Shown piece by piece: positions 20,891 to 33,843 of a stretch of DNA of 64,000 nt. This DNA comes from Aralia elata. Taxonomy: Eukaryota; Streptophyta; Magnoliopsida; Apiales; Araliaceae. The notes under the pieces are model-generated. The model ran no database searches. It worked only from the letters and a program-made list of their open reading frames with translations, and was not told the DNA's origin. Positions within the stretch are counted from its first letter, which is position 1. The number at the start of each line of letters is the position of its first letter. The translations under genes and the position numbers were made by a program. The stretch is taken from contig CM068382.1 of assembly GCA_034770075.1 (NCBI GenBank), forward strand, positions 87,599,766 through 87,663,765, in the 5' to 3' direction.

Positions 20891-23640
20891 AATCCTTGGT
20901 CGTTTCTTCTTCCTCTTCACTATTTCTCTTTGTTTTGTTTTTTTCTTTCTTCGTCTTCATTTGTTGTTGAAACATGTGCATCCCAGCATTGTTTGGAAGT
21001 AAGAATTAGGTTGAGAAAATTAAATCAAGCCCAGTTCTCACTTTTAATATCTTTGAATCATCCCTTACAATTGAATGCGTGCAGCCCGCACCGTGCACTT
21101 GAATAATCTTCAAAATATTAGGCCATATGATTTTATGTTTAATTACTTGTTGAATGTAACAGCTGGGACTTCAATACCTGGACACAAGCACTGGGTGGAC
21201 TGCAAAATTATTATTGCTTCACTGTTGGCACTCGGCATCCAGCTCCCTTTTCACCCTATGTCTGTCAGGTGAAATTTTGATACCAAGGCTGTGGACAAAA
21301 CTGTATAGTATGGGTAGCCCTTCGGTCTCAGACTCTCAAGCCATCAGTGGATATAATAAGCCTGCTAAGGTATGACGATACTTGTTACACTTATATTTTC
21401 GGCATCATTAATTCATTTGCATCCATGGTTGTTACACTTATATTTCATGGTTTTTGAGACTGAAAATAATTTTAGATGGTTTTCCATGAGGACATGGCTA
21501 TACTAGTTCTTACTTGATCTATAGATGATAATTTGAAGATGTTTGACTTGAGATTCTATTCGGATACATTGATTATTTCACTTGCGAGCTTGTGCATTAT
21601 GATTCTTTTAAAGGAAGTTTTGGTAGTATCTCACTTTGAATCATCATATTTTGGTTATTTGGAACTAGCATTATTTTTTGCTGCTTAAAAAACTTTGATA
21701 CTGTGTCAGTAGTAACTTTCTTTAATAGGGGCCTGCTCGTCATTATATTTGATTAAAGTTTAGATGCCAGTTACTTGGGAATGAGAATTTAAATTAACCG
21801 GAAAATCAATTAGCCACTGTAATGCTTAAGCAAAACTTTACATAAGTTGGTCTTGCTTTGGTTTTGATGTGTTCTTTTTATTTGATGAAATCAATGACTA
21901 AAAGATTGCTCCTTTTTTTGCTTTACGCAAGTTCTCTTTTTCATTTTTGATTTTGGGACCCCCTCTGTTTACTGTCCTCAACTTTGTTGCTTGATGTGGA
22001 TTTATTTTCTTTTATAAGTGGATTACCTCTTATCAGTTGTACTAGTTATTAGCTTATATGAGTGGATTCATCTGAGCAGAACACGACTGTTCATTTTCTA
22101 CCAAACTGCTGTGTTGATGAGCCCCGTCACTGCTGGAACCTCTATGTTGTGCTAGAAATGAATGCCAGGAAATGAAGTGTGGATTGATAGGATGAAGTTA
22201 TGAATATTTATGATCAACCACAGGATTGCAGATTATTTAGAGTAATTTTATTTGAAATTGATTTTAGGGTCATTTTTTGATATAGTGGTTTTACGAGGAG
22301 AAAACTACATAAGTATGGTTTTGAGGCTCAAAATAGAGCCAACACGGATCGGTTACCTGGTAGTAATTATAACTGTTTATATAAATGAGTGTTTTTAGCA
22401 GTACCAAAACACTCAGATTCTTGTACTACAATTCTGAGCCTGCAAAGAGTCAGCCTTTGAGTTGCCTGCAAAGATATCTTTTCTTTTCTTTTTGTTAAAT
22501 TACAAATTTGAGAGTGGTTTTGGTCAGTATCCTCTTGGTGTTATTATGCTTGTTTTGAAGAGGCAGCTCCAAATAATAATCTCCAATGCATGAAGCCGGA
22601 GAAAGTCAATGGGTTCCACATTTTTGTAGAAACTGTGGTCTGATTTTGTTGTGTTTAGCTTGCCATAATTGTGAATGTCACCATTCTGTTTGAGGTATTA
22701 TTTTCCAATGGTCATTTAAAGTTTAATTATATTCCTTAAAGGTTAAAAAAAATTGAAAAATGAAATGAGTAAAGCTTTGATAAAATTCTTTTGAGGGTAT
22801 TTATAACTTGAGTTTTTGTTTATTGATGGTGGAGCTTCTGCAGGAATAATTCTCTGTCTAACGAGACAGTAGGAAAAGGTTGGGATCCTCTGTTTAAACT
22901 CATACACTCAAGTTGTTTATTAGCATTTTCTTATCCTTTTACTAATTGCAGTCCTTACAAGATGATCAATTGTAGACCCTTTTCTGAATCATCCTATGAA
23001 TTTCTTTCCTGTTGTCAAACTGGTTTGTAATAATTAATGTATTCTCCCAAGTCTCTGCTGGATCATTTCATGCTTGTTGCTGAAATACTTGTGCATAAAA
23101 TATTGCTTTGTGCATTAAAATGTGCAGGGGTATGTTGCATTTGTTGTTGTGTTGCTGGCATGCTGGTTGCTGCTGACTGCTGTTGCATGTTGCTGTGTTG
23201 CTGTGTTGCTGCTGTAGTTCTGTTGCAAGTCAATGCTGCCTGCTAGTGCTAGTGCTGGTCCTGCTAAATGCCTGGATAAATATTATGAGTTTGACATTAA
23301 TTAGACTTTGTCTTATGTATTGTTAATTTGAAATCATTAAACTAGCTTATGAATTATTATGGTTGTGGATTATGCTTAAATATTTGATTGGAAACTCTAG
23401 TGTTGAAATTTGAAATGAAATTTTTTGTTTGATAAAGATAGGTTTTGATTTCGGTTATATACCGAAATAACCGAATAATATATTTATTTTTAAGTTATTC
23501 GGATATTAAAATTATATTAAATTTGGCATTTAGTTATAACCAAATAGACAATTCGGTTTGGTTATAACCAAATACTTATCCCTATTCAAAAGTGGACCCT
23601 GAAAACAAAATGAAGGGCATAGTCCACTGAGAATGAAAAC
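20891..23640. other. Gene-free or intron/UTR-like stretch
   Basis: No firm gene. A possible exon runs from an acceptor at about 21160 (TTGAATGTAACAG/CTGGGAC) to a donor at about 21371 (GCTAAG/GTATGACG), and all of it is open in one frame. The protein text is not recognised. A TGTTGCTG-rich patch lies at 23125-23225. At 23449-23467 there is a perfect palindrome around TTTCGGTTATATACCGAAA. The region could be the spliced tail of the 19.8-kb transcript. Confidence 0.4.
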
Positions 23641-23644
23641 ATTA

Positions 23645-24406
23645 CTCCCTCCATCTCAATTTATAAGATTATTGTTGAAAATTTAAAAATCAATTTGGGA
23701 CATTTTTAAACTAAAAAATGAGATGATTTATTAAAAATTATGAAATAATAAATTCTACTATAAGTAGTAATTTTTAGATAGTTTACAATATTCATAATTA
23801 TATTAACTAAAATTAAAACAATTCAAAAAAAATCACATATACTATTAATACAATAATCGTGTGATTTGGTATGATTTCAAGTTTTTATGAACTTAATTTT
23901 GTTAGGTCATTAATTTAATAATGAAATTTATGACTACCGTTAATAAAACTAAATCGCGTGATATGTTAAAAGACTTTTTGAGATCTTACATTATTAATAA
24001 AATTGTAATAATAAAATTATCCTACATGAAATTTGTTAAAATATATTATCTTACATGAAATTGTGATAAAAAAAAACAAAAAAAAAACTTGTAATAAAAT
24101 GAGTAGAACTAAAAATAAAAATTCTTTTAGAAGCTCATTTTCCTATTAGATATATAAAAATAAAAAAATACATCCTTATCCTAATTTGTTGGGGTTCCTT
24201 TTGAATACTGTAGAAATTTGGATGGTATTTAATTGTTACAAATTTGGATAAAATTAATTATACTAATTTGGATAGAAAAGATAAAAGTTGAACAAAAAAT
24301 GTGTAATGGTTACAAAATTGGATAGTACTTATATTAATTTGCATAGAAAAGGAAAAAAACTTGAATCAAAAATTTGTGAAACTAAGTTTTTGTTTTTATT
24401 TATATA
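23645..24406. other. AT-rich stretch with a truncated Stowaway end
   Basis: TA then CTCCCTCCATCTC at 23643-23657 looks like a Stowaway terminus, but the matching far end is missing. No gene is seen. Confidence 0.4.
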
Positions 24407-24677
24407 TTTCTTCCGTCATCAAAAGAATGTTTAAAGACTTTTTTTCAAACATATTAAGAAAATTAAATTTGTAGTAAGAGAATAAAATAAGTTTCAAGAT
24501 TACCCATAGGCCACAGTGAACCCAACATAAGTACTTGAGTTTTTCTTTATTCAACTAGTGGACCCTACTTTTGATAGTAAACTAGTCATTTTAACATATT
24601 TAGTATAAATTTATGTATTTTTAGATATTTTTGGTAGACAAAATTTAGTGTACTAGAGCTTTTGAGGACGGAGGGAG
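24407..24677. mobile_element. Stowaway-like MITE (271 bp), diverged
   Basis: The left end TTTCTTCCGTCATCAAAAG pairs with the reverse complement of the right end, CTCCCTCCGTCCTCAAAAG. TA precedes the left end. The right flank is TT, a degenerate TA. Confidence 0.6.
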
Positions 24678-25083
24678 TTGGTAGATATAGTAGATTGCAA
24701 ATTTTTGATTCAATTTTTCTTTTTTGTATCCAAAATTAATATAAATACTATTCAAATTTGTAACAATTAAATATTATCCAAATTTATAAAATAACAATAC
24801 TTAAAGTATTAAATTATATTAGTTTAATTAAATGTGAAATATACTATTTTCAATGGTAAATCTCTTTACTAAATTATAGTCCTAACTAAATTAAATTTCA
24901 TTAGAACTTGAAATTTTATCAAAGTATATTGTTTAATTATATTACTATTATCCATGAATTTAGTTTAATAATAATGGATTTCTTACTATTTAGTGCCACA
25001 ATTAAATTCGATTCCCAAAATTTTATTCAGATTGGTATTCCAAGAAAATGCCTAATTTAGATTGTCAATACAATTAAATTTTG

Positions 25084-25284
25084 GAGTTTTTATTAGGAGG
25101 TCCAGGTCTTTCAAGGACCTCTCTATACATTTTTGACACGTGTAATGGGCCATTTATAATTAATACAAACTGCCCCCACATGTTATAGGCTATTGGTTAA
25201 AAAAACAATTATTGTACACGTGTCGAAAATATATAGGAATGTTCTTTTCCTAATTGGAAGACTTTGATCTCCAAATAAAAACTC
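25084..25284. mobile_element. Mutator-type foldback MITE (201 bp)
   Basis: The ends GAGTTTTTATT and AATAAAAACTC are perfect inverted repeats, and the pairing continues imperfectly to an ACACGTGT-containing core on both arms. The flanks TAAATTTTG (25075-25083) and TAAATTCTG (25285-25293) are a 9-bp duplication with one mismatch. Confidence 0.8.
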
Positions 25285-25361
25285 TAAATTCTGATATATA
25301 ATTTAATTTGACAAAACTTAAATTTTAACAATATAGTTATTATCTTCTTAAATTTCTAATA

Positions 25362-25619
25362 TTCCCTCCGTCCCAAATTAATTGCTCAGTTTTGACTTTT
25401 TAAAGTCAAATTGACCATTTTTAAAACTAATCTTTTTACTATTTTTGCTAAAATATAGGTGAAGAGATTATAACCAAAAAAAAGTATATACAATTTATTA
25501 CTAACCCCAATTTTTATAATTTTAGAAATATATTTATATATGCTTAACTATTAATTCTAAAAATAGTCAATTTGACTTAAAAAAGTCAAAACTGAGCAAT
25601 TAATTTGGGACGGAGGGAG
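25362..25619. mobile_element. Stowaway MITE, copy 1 (258 bp)
   Basis: The ends TTCCCTCCGTCCCAAATTAA and the reverse complement CTCCCTCCGTCCCAAATTAA are followed by GTTTTGACTTTTT arms. TA flanks both ends. It is nearly the same sequence as the copy at 36999-37255. Confidence 0.92.
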
Positions 25620-26273
25620 TAACTTAATAGTTTTATTTTGAGAACTGATAATTTAATACTTGAGTAAAGAAACCTACATTATATAATTCAATTAATTACT
25701 CTAATAAACATTTCATAATTCAATACTGATCTTTTAAAATTTTAACCGAAAGTATTCACACTCATAAACTATATAATTAAAAGCACAAACTTAGCTTGGT
25801 TTGATTTCACCAATTTTTGGTTTAACTTTACTAATTTATATTAGAATAAGTGCTATCCAAATTTGTATTAATTACATATTATCCAAATTTAAAAATATTT
25901 CTATATCTATGAGGAATAAAAAAAAGATTTTTTTATTTCCTATTCAAATTAATAAAAGTGCCATACAAATTTATAATAATTAATAATTAAATATATACTA
26001 TTTAAATTTATAAAGTATTGAAAAAAAAAAACTCACCCGATCTCTGATAGAAAAGGTAACTTTCTAAAATAATAGCCAGTGAACGAGATCTAGTTGGGCT
26101 TGTATTTGGAAACGTGTTCAAATATATAGCTCCTTCTGACGTTAATCTTACTGGATAGGAGTTTCATCAGAGATTGGACCCGGGTTCTGTTGAATCCCAA
26201 TTGGTTAGGAATTCATAAAGTAGATCCAAAATCATACTCCAAATAGTAATCTGATTTCTTTCGGAAGCTCTCT

Positions 26274-26282
26274 CCTATATAT
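26274..26282 (+). promoter_or_regulatory. Candidate TATA box of the F-box gene
   Basis: CCTATATATTCAG lies about 35 bp before the first in-frame ATG (26313), so that ATG would be very close to the transcript start. A short upstream ORF starts at 26291. Confidence 0.45.
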
Positions 26283-26312
26283 TCAGCCAAATGAAAGGAG
26301 GATCAATATTGC

Positions 26313-27878
26313 ATGCAAATAATTAAATTAAAGTCGGTTAGTACGTATCTATCAGTGATGGAATCAATGTTCCATGCTTGCAAAAACATGGGGGATTTCC
26401 TTTCACTTGTTCGTCATTGGTCCTCCTCCCACTCTTCTGCTCTCATCAAGTCAGTTAATAGTCCAATTCACATAGAAGTAGCACCACCACCACTTTTACC
26501 TTTGACCAAAGAGAAGATGGAGAAGAATACTGCTACGGATGATCAAGTGAGCAATTTTTGGCAGCATCAACTTACTGGAGATATCATGGAAACCATCGTC
26601 ATGCGCTTGAGCCTAACTGATCGCATCCGCATGAGCAGAGTCTGCAAGTCTTGGAGAGCTCCTCTTCTTATGGATAACAAAAACTTGATGATCAACGGTG
26701 GGGCTGGGGCAACTCCGGATATTCCATGGCTACTGTTCCCTCGCGGCGAAGGGCCTGCAGCAGCAGCAATAATAGATAACCGGCGGTTGTTTAGCTTCTA
26801 TAGCATGTCTGAAGGCAGATTCTATAATCTTGAATTGCCTAAGAAAGCTCTCGGAGGGCATTGCTGCGGATGTATCAGAGGTTGGCTGGCAATTACCACC
26901 GAATCAGATTTCAAACCTCAGCTTTTTCTATGGAATCCGCTTTCTGGAGCTCTACTCGAACTTCCTTCCTTGACTACAATCCCATGTTTCCAAGAATTTC
27001 TCAGTCAGAAACAAGGCTCCTTCTTTATCAACCGGATTGACATATTATTTGTGAATAGTAGTGCAGAACAACATATAGTAGCAATACTGTGCAATTACCA
27101 AAGAGCTTTAGCATTCTGCACACTTGGCGACACAAGGTGGATCATCTTCAAAGAAAACATTGATGATAAACTTTACAGTGATATATTATTCATCAACAAC
27201 TTACTATACACTGTAGATTTGGATGTAAATATATCAACAGATAATGATTCCTTGTTGGAGGAGAGAGATAATAGTGTTGTAGAGACTCACACTATCGTTT
27301 TAACAAATAACTGCCAAGTGGTGATGAAATCAATCAAACATGTTTTCGATTGGGGTAAACTCCCTTCCTACGAAATCCAACCAGGAGGATTTGTGATTGG
27401 TAAGCACACTTTTTCAACCTTTTCCTTGTTAGAGTCGGCCCAAGGAGAGTTGTTGATAGCTCGAGAAAACATAGATTTCTTTAAGGAAAAAAATGAAGAT
27501 GACAATTATGAATCCCCTGGCCCAGGTATTGAATATTATCAAACTAAGGGATTTGAAATATTCAAGGTTGATATCCACAGCCTGGAGATGATGCATAAGT
27601 TAACGAGTTTGGGTGACCAAGTGCTATTTTACTCAGAGCATAGCACTCTTTCCATTCCAACTCGAAAATTTGGTCTCGAGTTCCAAAAAGAAAATTGCAT
27701 TTATTTTGCTACAACCCCTTTTTGTCGTGATCCTGACAATTTTCTGCAAGTCTCACGTGAAGCCGGAGTGTTCAACCTAGAAGATGGGACGATTAAACGG
27801 TTTCTGCCAAGTTTTAAGTTTCCACTGCAGTCTGCCCCAGTTTGGTTGACACCAAATTTACATTTGCTACCTAGGTAG
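26313..27878 (+). CDS. F-box protein with DUF295 (KIB-type) domain, intronless
   Basis: The single 521-codon frame has no lesion. An F-box lies at about residues 83-122 (LTGDIMETIVMRLSLTDRIR, then SRVCKSWRAPLL) and would bind a SKP1-like adaptor of an SCF ubiquitin ligase. A DUF295 region follows: PWLLFPRGEG at about 138, then RRLFSFYSM, CCGCIRGWLAI and LFLWNPLSGALLELP. The C-terminal DUF295 signature is NCIYFATT with GVFNLEDGTIKRFLPS and PVWLTPN. The family typically selects targets for ubiquitination; the target here is unknown. Start choice: M1 lies very near the TATA box. M16 (26358) or M69 (26517, MEKNTATDDQ), just before the F-box, are credible alternatives. AATAAA lies at 27893, after the stop. 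There is no retroelement similarity, and it is the clearest functional gene in the window. Confidence 0.9.
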   Translation: MQIIKLKSVSTYLSVMESMFHACKNMGDFLSLVRHWSSSHSSALIKSVNSPIHIEVAPPPLLPLTKEKMEKNTATDDQVSNFWQHQLTGDIMETIVMRLSLTDRIRMSRVCKSWRAPLLMDNKNLMINGGAGATPDIPWLLFPRGEGPAAAAIIDNRRLFSFYSMSEGRFYNLELPKKALGGHCCGCIRGWLAITTESDFKPQLFLWNPLSGALLELPSLTTIPCFQEFLSQKQGSFFINRIDILFVNSSAEQHIVAILCNYQRALAFCTLGDTRWIIFKENIDDKLYSDILFINNLLYTVDLDVNISTDNDSLLEERDNSVVETHTIVLTNNCQVVMKSIKHVFDWGKLPSYEIQPGGFVIGKHTFSTFSLLESAQGELLIARENIDFFKEKNEDDNYESPGPGIEYYQTKGFEIFKVDIHSLEMMHKLTSLGDQVLFYSEHSTLSIPTRKFGLEFQKENCIYFATTPFCRDPDNFLQVSREAGVFNLEDGTIKRFLPSFKFPLQSAPVWLTPNLHLLPR

Positions 27879-27892
27879 ACAAAAGAAAGGAA

Positions 27893-27898
27893 AATAAA
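27893..27898 (+). terminator. Poly(A) signal of the F-box gene
   Basis: AATAAA lies 14 bp after the TAG stop codon. Confidence 0.5.
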
Positions 27899-28943
27899 TG
27901 ATATACATTACAAATGTTTATATCTAACTTTTTAATTATCAACTCTTTTGGATAGATGTGTAATATATTGATATGTTTCACAATTATAATTCGACAACAA
28001 TTTATTGCAATGCATAACAAAATTCCTAAAAGAATTCTTAAATGAGTTCCTATCTAGTTACTTATTCTTTGACCAGTCGGTTCGTCAGCATCAAGCTATC
28101 TGCTAGGAGTCATAATATGCGTAGGACTTTGTTTTTATCAAACACTTTTTAATAATCTTCCTTTTCTTATAATAGTATTCCTACGTGTTCATGAGCTAAA
28201 GAAAAGTTTTTAAATGCTTGCCCAACGTATTTGAAAATATTCATTCATAAGAAACTGAACGGGAATACATTCCTCACGAACGAAGTAATCTGACTCATAA
28301 AACAAAGGACTATATAAAGATACAAAGTACTACACTATCTTCTCCGTTCATGTTTGTCTGGGATGCATAAGTTGATTTTATATTCGACAATTGAAAAACA
28401 AAAATACGAAAGCTGAGATATGAAAATCATATGATGAAAGTTGAAAAATATCATAAAACGACGACAGAAATAACAAAAATTGGATTCCTGTTTCCTCTTC
28501 ACCAATGACATGGTTTATGTATATGAATCCAAAACAAGATTAATACCTTTGTTGCCAACTAGAATGTTTTCTGTTTTCTGGATAAATCACATGATATTCA
28601 TTTTGCTTGTGCTAACATACTCATTTGATAGAAAGGCTAAAGGGGCTTGCCAGTTGTTCCAATCCAACATATACAGATGAAGCGATGGACTGGCAAGCCT
28701 CGTGTGACGCTGACTAGTAGTAATAGGAACCCTCTAAACCTCAGTTAGATAAGTATTATTAAGTATGCTTTATGCAGCGTGTAAATAAAAACATGAGTTT
28801 GGACAATACAATCGAGGAATCCAAGTTTTAAAAAAAAAAGAAAAAAAAAGAGAGAGAGAGAGGCTACTTTATAGACATAAGGGGTCATTTCTATTTTTAG
28901 GGTACATTTAATGTTTATACTGATGCATACAAAGTGGAAGATA
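27899..28943. other. Intergenic, no gene seen
   Basis: This is the gap between the F-box gene and the end of the EF-hand gene on the other strand. It contains an A-rich then GA-repeat run at about 28831-28862. Confidence 0.5.
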
Positions 28944-30955
28944 TCAAAAGGATGCAGGCAATAACATAGTCATATAAAAGTCACTAAACTCACTGCAATA
29001 AATAAATTGATTGAATTCGAGAGTCACCCTGCCTTGCTTACTTGTATAAAATGAGTTAAACAGGTTCCTAAGAAATACAAGATTGAGAAGAGAATAAATA
29101 ATCTGCACCATAGTATTGTTAAAATTTGATGCATGCAAAAAATTTGTTGGGCACCATGTGCAAATGCACGTGGTTTGGTGATTAAAAAGGATGGCATCAC
29201 ACACCATTTGCGGACTGCAGTCCATACATTGATACACATGCTTATCCCATATTAATTTAACTGATATATACATGTGACTGGTCTATAGTTCAAACTGCAG
29301 ACTCTACCAAGAAAAATGTTGTATGTGATACAATTTTATCTTAACCAAAGCTACAATACAATAGAGAATAAGACAGGTATACTAATCCAGGACGAAGGTG
29401 CAATACTTGCCAATCAAACATTTGTGACAGATTCCGAGACTCCTCAAATAGTCATGAAACATGCAAAATACCATATTTAATAGTTCCTGCCTAGTGTCAG
29501 ACACCAAGAATGAAGTGAGTGAATTTGTGCTAGTACGTGTGCTTTGTTTCTGCATGTTATTGTGCATGCATGTCTGTGAATCATTTGGTGGAAATTAAGG
29601 TAGGAAGTAATAACGGACCCGTCAGCCAATGGAAATGCGTAGACATTAATGTGCTTCAGCACTGTATGCCCCCTTCTATGCAGCATATGACATGTAACTA
29701 GACAATTTAACATTTCCTTATGTTGGACAATGACACCCATGGGTGGGTCTCCTTGGTTAACATGGCCAACCTTGCAGAATGTACAAATATACAAAGGGAT
29801 ATAAAATCATCAAGTAGGAATCTTCCATTCTTCTTTTGATCGAAGCTCTGATAATCATTGCAGTAGAAATTAGATAATACCAAATTAGTCCAAATGTTTA
29901 ACATAAATCCTCACTCCCAGAGTACTAAACATTAAAATAAAAAAATAAAAAACTTGCAGAATACATATGTATATTAAAATAGTATTATAATAGGTAAATT
30001 CAGGTCCAATTTAACATAACATCAAACATAAAACAATTAAAACCCTTATAAGGATATACTATGCATAATAATTTTTAACTAATTTGTTTGAAAGATAAAA
30101 CATAACTATAATCAAAGAATGACGACTAGTTAAGAAGTAGAAATTCAGTAAAAAAAAAAGGAAACTGGTAATAAGAGGACTCAAAACAGATAATGAAAAA
30201 AACCTTCAAAAGCATAAAGCAGCTGCAGTAGAGAGAATCTGTACGGTAAGCAGCATCATCGCAAATCCTTATAAAGGTCAAAGAAACTTACTGTATACTC
30301 ATCAACTTGACTCTCTGTGAAACTTGATAATCAAATGAGTGTGTCACTCGCATCATTATTTTATGAACTCCGGACTTTTGTATATGAGCCTCATGAATTA
30401 TATTTCTGTTTTCGTGATTCTGTAGTAACACGTGGTCTACAACCAAAATAAAAAGACAAAAAGAAAAAAGATATGGCTGAGTTCTTCTTAGGACATTCCA
30501 AGGTATGACATATACTACCTAGAACAACTAAATGAATTCTTGAAATTCAAATGAACGACATAAACCTCTGTCAGATACATCTACCCTCAACTCATTGATC
30601 ATTTAGACTTGGTTATTTGTTTTCACTTTTCAGTATCTTGATTTTCAAATCACAACAGTACCTATGTACCTTTTCTCTGGTCCTGATTAAATATACATTA
30701 CGAGATCATCAATTCCTGTTTTACACAATCATCTCTTTTTAACTGTTCTTATTTATTTTCTCCAAAACAAGATACAGTATATGATTTTACCTCACATACT
30801 GTGTAAAATGCAGGATAGTCGAGCGAGAAGCCAATTTTCAGCAATGCCTATAACCATTATGAAACAGTTAAAAGGAATAGATATTAAGATATGTACAAGG
30901 AAGAAATATAAAAAGTCTTTATGCCTGCACTATGGTAGGGAAACGAAATTAACAA

Positions 30956-30974
30956 ATACACACACACACACACT
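30956..30974. repeat. (AC)n microsatellite
   Basis: ACACAC run of about 18 bases in an intron of the EF-hand gene. Confidence 0.8.
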
Positions 30975-32087
30975 TGAACATTAATATTACATGCATATCA
31001 GATTGAAAAAATGGGAGGAGAGAAAATAAGAATATATTTTGTAGTTCAATCACTTGACCTACATCCATGGGGAAAAAATAAAAATATGGTATCGAGAAGG
31101 ATGTAGAAGTTTTCACCTATTCAGGTTGATAAGTAAAATTAAAGAAAGGGGGAGGAGGATAGGCGGAATGGACACACACAACAGAAACAGTATAACACAT
31201 AACGTTAGTGTACTCAATAGATTATGGTCTTAGCAAGCATATTATCAATTAAAAAAAGTAACTGTTTAGCTACATCAAACATACATGTTAAAGATAACGA
31301 AAAAAATACTGGATTGAAGTCTAAATATGTAAGTCAGTAAATCACTTCTCCAAGTCTGAGAAGGCTTCCTGAACCTGGGGAAAAAAAAAAGTAAAAGAAA
31401 AAAAGTATAGAAGCAAATGTTACATTTTGGAACTCCTTCACTAGAATGCTTCTAATTCTAGAACGCATCTCCGTAACAGCAAAATCTAGTAATGCAATTA
31501 TAAACTGAAGCGCAAAGACGATCACCTCTCTAGTAATCTAAGCTACAGAATATTAAATAAGTTTCTAAATCAAAAATAAATTATAAAAGAAAGGAAAATA
31601 AGAAGAAGAATAAAAGAAATGGCAACATTTTCTATTGCTTCCTGCAAGTACAACCTTCAACCCCAATAAATTGAAATCGCTATCCAATAGTAAATACTTC
31701 CCAAATTAAGTGAAAGAATTTGACCAGCACATAGTTTAAGAAAGAGAGTATTTGACCAAAATGAAGTTATTTCTTCTTCTTCTTATGCATTTTGAAGCAA
31801 CATGTGTGACTTAGGACATAGTTTAGAGAAGGTTCTGAATAAAGGTAAAGAATGAGAAAGAAGGGTGAAGGACCTATCTGTGCAAGGAATATCATACAAA
31901 AGTGCAAATGAAGAAACCCAGAAGAAAAAGTCTATATAATAAAATGTCCTAAATTTTTGGTTTTAAAAGTATAGCTAAATTAAAAATTAAAATTAATAAT
32001 CATTTTAAATTACCCTAGATCCAAAAATTTTCAATAAAATATATAAAAATATCAATTTCTACTCAATTGAAAACTCTATATAATAAA

Positions 32088-32904
32088 GGCTTAAATATGG
32101 AATAATACCCTAAACTTTTAATATTTTTTCACTTTGGGGATTGTATTCTCATTTTTTTTCAATTAGGGGATTAAACTTTTAATTTTTTCACTTTGGGGAT
32201 TGTCTTCTCAATTTTTTCAATTAGAGGCTTAAACTTTTAATTTTTTTCAACATGGCAGCGACACGTGATTAAAAAAAATACTTATGTGTAATATTGAGTC
32301 TCATTTTAACATTTATTCAAATAATTTTTTATACCAACAAGGGTAAATATAAGACCATTATTAATTTTAAAGTAAATTATTATTATTATAATTTTAATAT
32401 AAAGTCATTATTAATTTTTTAAGTAAATTTAATGATAATTTTACCCTTTTGGTAAATTATTAATTTTTAATTTTAATTTTTTGGTAAATTTAATGTTTTA
32501 AAGTAAATTTAATGACAATTTTTTAAAGTAAAATTAATAATGATCTTATATTTATAATTTTTGGTAAAAAAATTAATTAAATAAATATTAAAATGAGACT
32601 CAATATTACACAAGTATTTTTTATTCACGTGTCGATGTCATGTCATCAATTTTTTAATGTTACACTATCAATTTAGACGTAATCAGAAAATTTTAAAAGT
32701 TTAATTCTCTAATAAAAAAAATTGAGAAGACAATCTCCAAAATGGAAAAAAAAAAAGTTTAATCCCCTAATTGAAAAAATTGAAAAGACAATCCCCAAAG
32801 TAAAAAAAAATTAAAAGTTTAATCCCCTAATTGAAAAAATTGAAAAGACAATCCCCAAAATGAAAAAACATTAAAAGTTCAGGGTATTAATCCATATTTA
32901 GGCC
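32088..32904. mobile_element. Mutator-type foldback element (817 bp) in an intron
   Basis: The ends GGCTTAAATATGG and CCATATTTAGGCC are inverted repeats and the arms extend several hundred bp. A perfect 9-bp duplication TATAATAAA flanks it (32079-32087 and 32905-32913). The arms contain tandem sub-repeats of about 58 bp (CACTTTGGGGATTGTCTTCTC with ATTAGGGGATTAAACTTTT), two or more on the left and three on the right. It has no ORF. Confidence 0.88.
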
Positions 32905-33843
32905 TATAATAAATAACTGCATCTATAAATGTGTTTCTCATCATAGGGGTACGAAAGATGTATATGTACATAAACAAAGAGAATCTTATAACTTATTTTG
33001 GGACATTGAAAATGGAAACTTACTTAAGTTGGGATGACAGGATTAGTGTATTAAGACCAACATCACATATGACCGTACATCAGCAGAGAAAGACCATTTA
33101 TTATCCTTAAAAAATGGCAATGACATCATAAAACCCCAACAAAAATTCTAGAAGTATATGTCCAGGCATAACAAACTAAATTTACAGTACGACAACTCAA
33201 GGACTCAGGGATCAATTAAAAGGTCCAACTTAACATTAAAAAAGAGGATACTAACCTGTAGAAGAAACCTGTTAAGTGCAACAAATTCTGAAGGGAAAAA
33301 AGGCAAAAGGGATTGTCAAGGAGATTCCAAAATATCACTTTAAAGCAATAACCTAACCATGAGCTTTTGAAATGAAAGGCAAAATAAAGATCGAGAGGTT
33401 GTTTGGGATCACTTATAAGCAGTCAAACCTGTTTATAATCAGGTTTAAGAGGTCAAAGGTGTTTGGTAACCTGATTTTAAAACTTCTTATAATCACTTTT
33501 TTATGAAAATAATCAGAAGCTCCAATTTGGAGTTTTAAATTGTGTCAAATCTGATAATCAGGTTTGACCAAATATATTACTAATCTATCCCCATTTATTT
33601 TAGTAATTTCATCCATTACCCATCTTTATTTTTCAAAACATTCTCATTTAGTGATTTATACTTAAAATAAGTGATTAACAAATTTTTTTATACCGAACAC
33701 TTTTCACTTTTTACTAGTTTAGGTGTTTTAATTTACTAAAAACAAACTACTTTTTTTAAAAACAAATTATAAACAAAAGCAGTAATTAGAATCAGTAATC
33801 ATATTTTTTGTGTAATTCCACACATAATATGAGATCAACATCT

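Noticed and set aside
23125..23225. Cys/Val-rich ORF near 23.1 kb
   Set aside because: It arises from a TGTTGCTG-type low-complexity repeat.
28944..29904. Overlapping minus-strand ORFs read as separate small genes
   Set aside because: Only exon-sized pieces match the EF-hand family. The rest of each ORF is intron read-through.
33390..33740. Possible hAT MITE (GAGGTTGTTTGGGATCAC...TACCGAACAC)
   Set aside because: The ends look hAT-like, but I could not find matching inverted ends with an 8-bp duplication.
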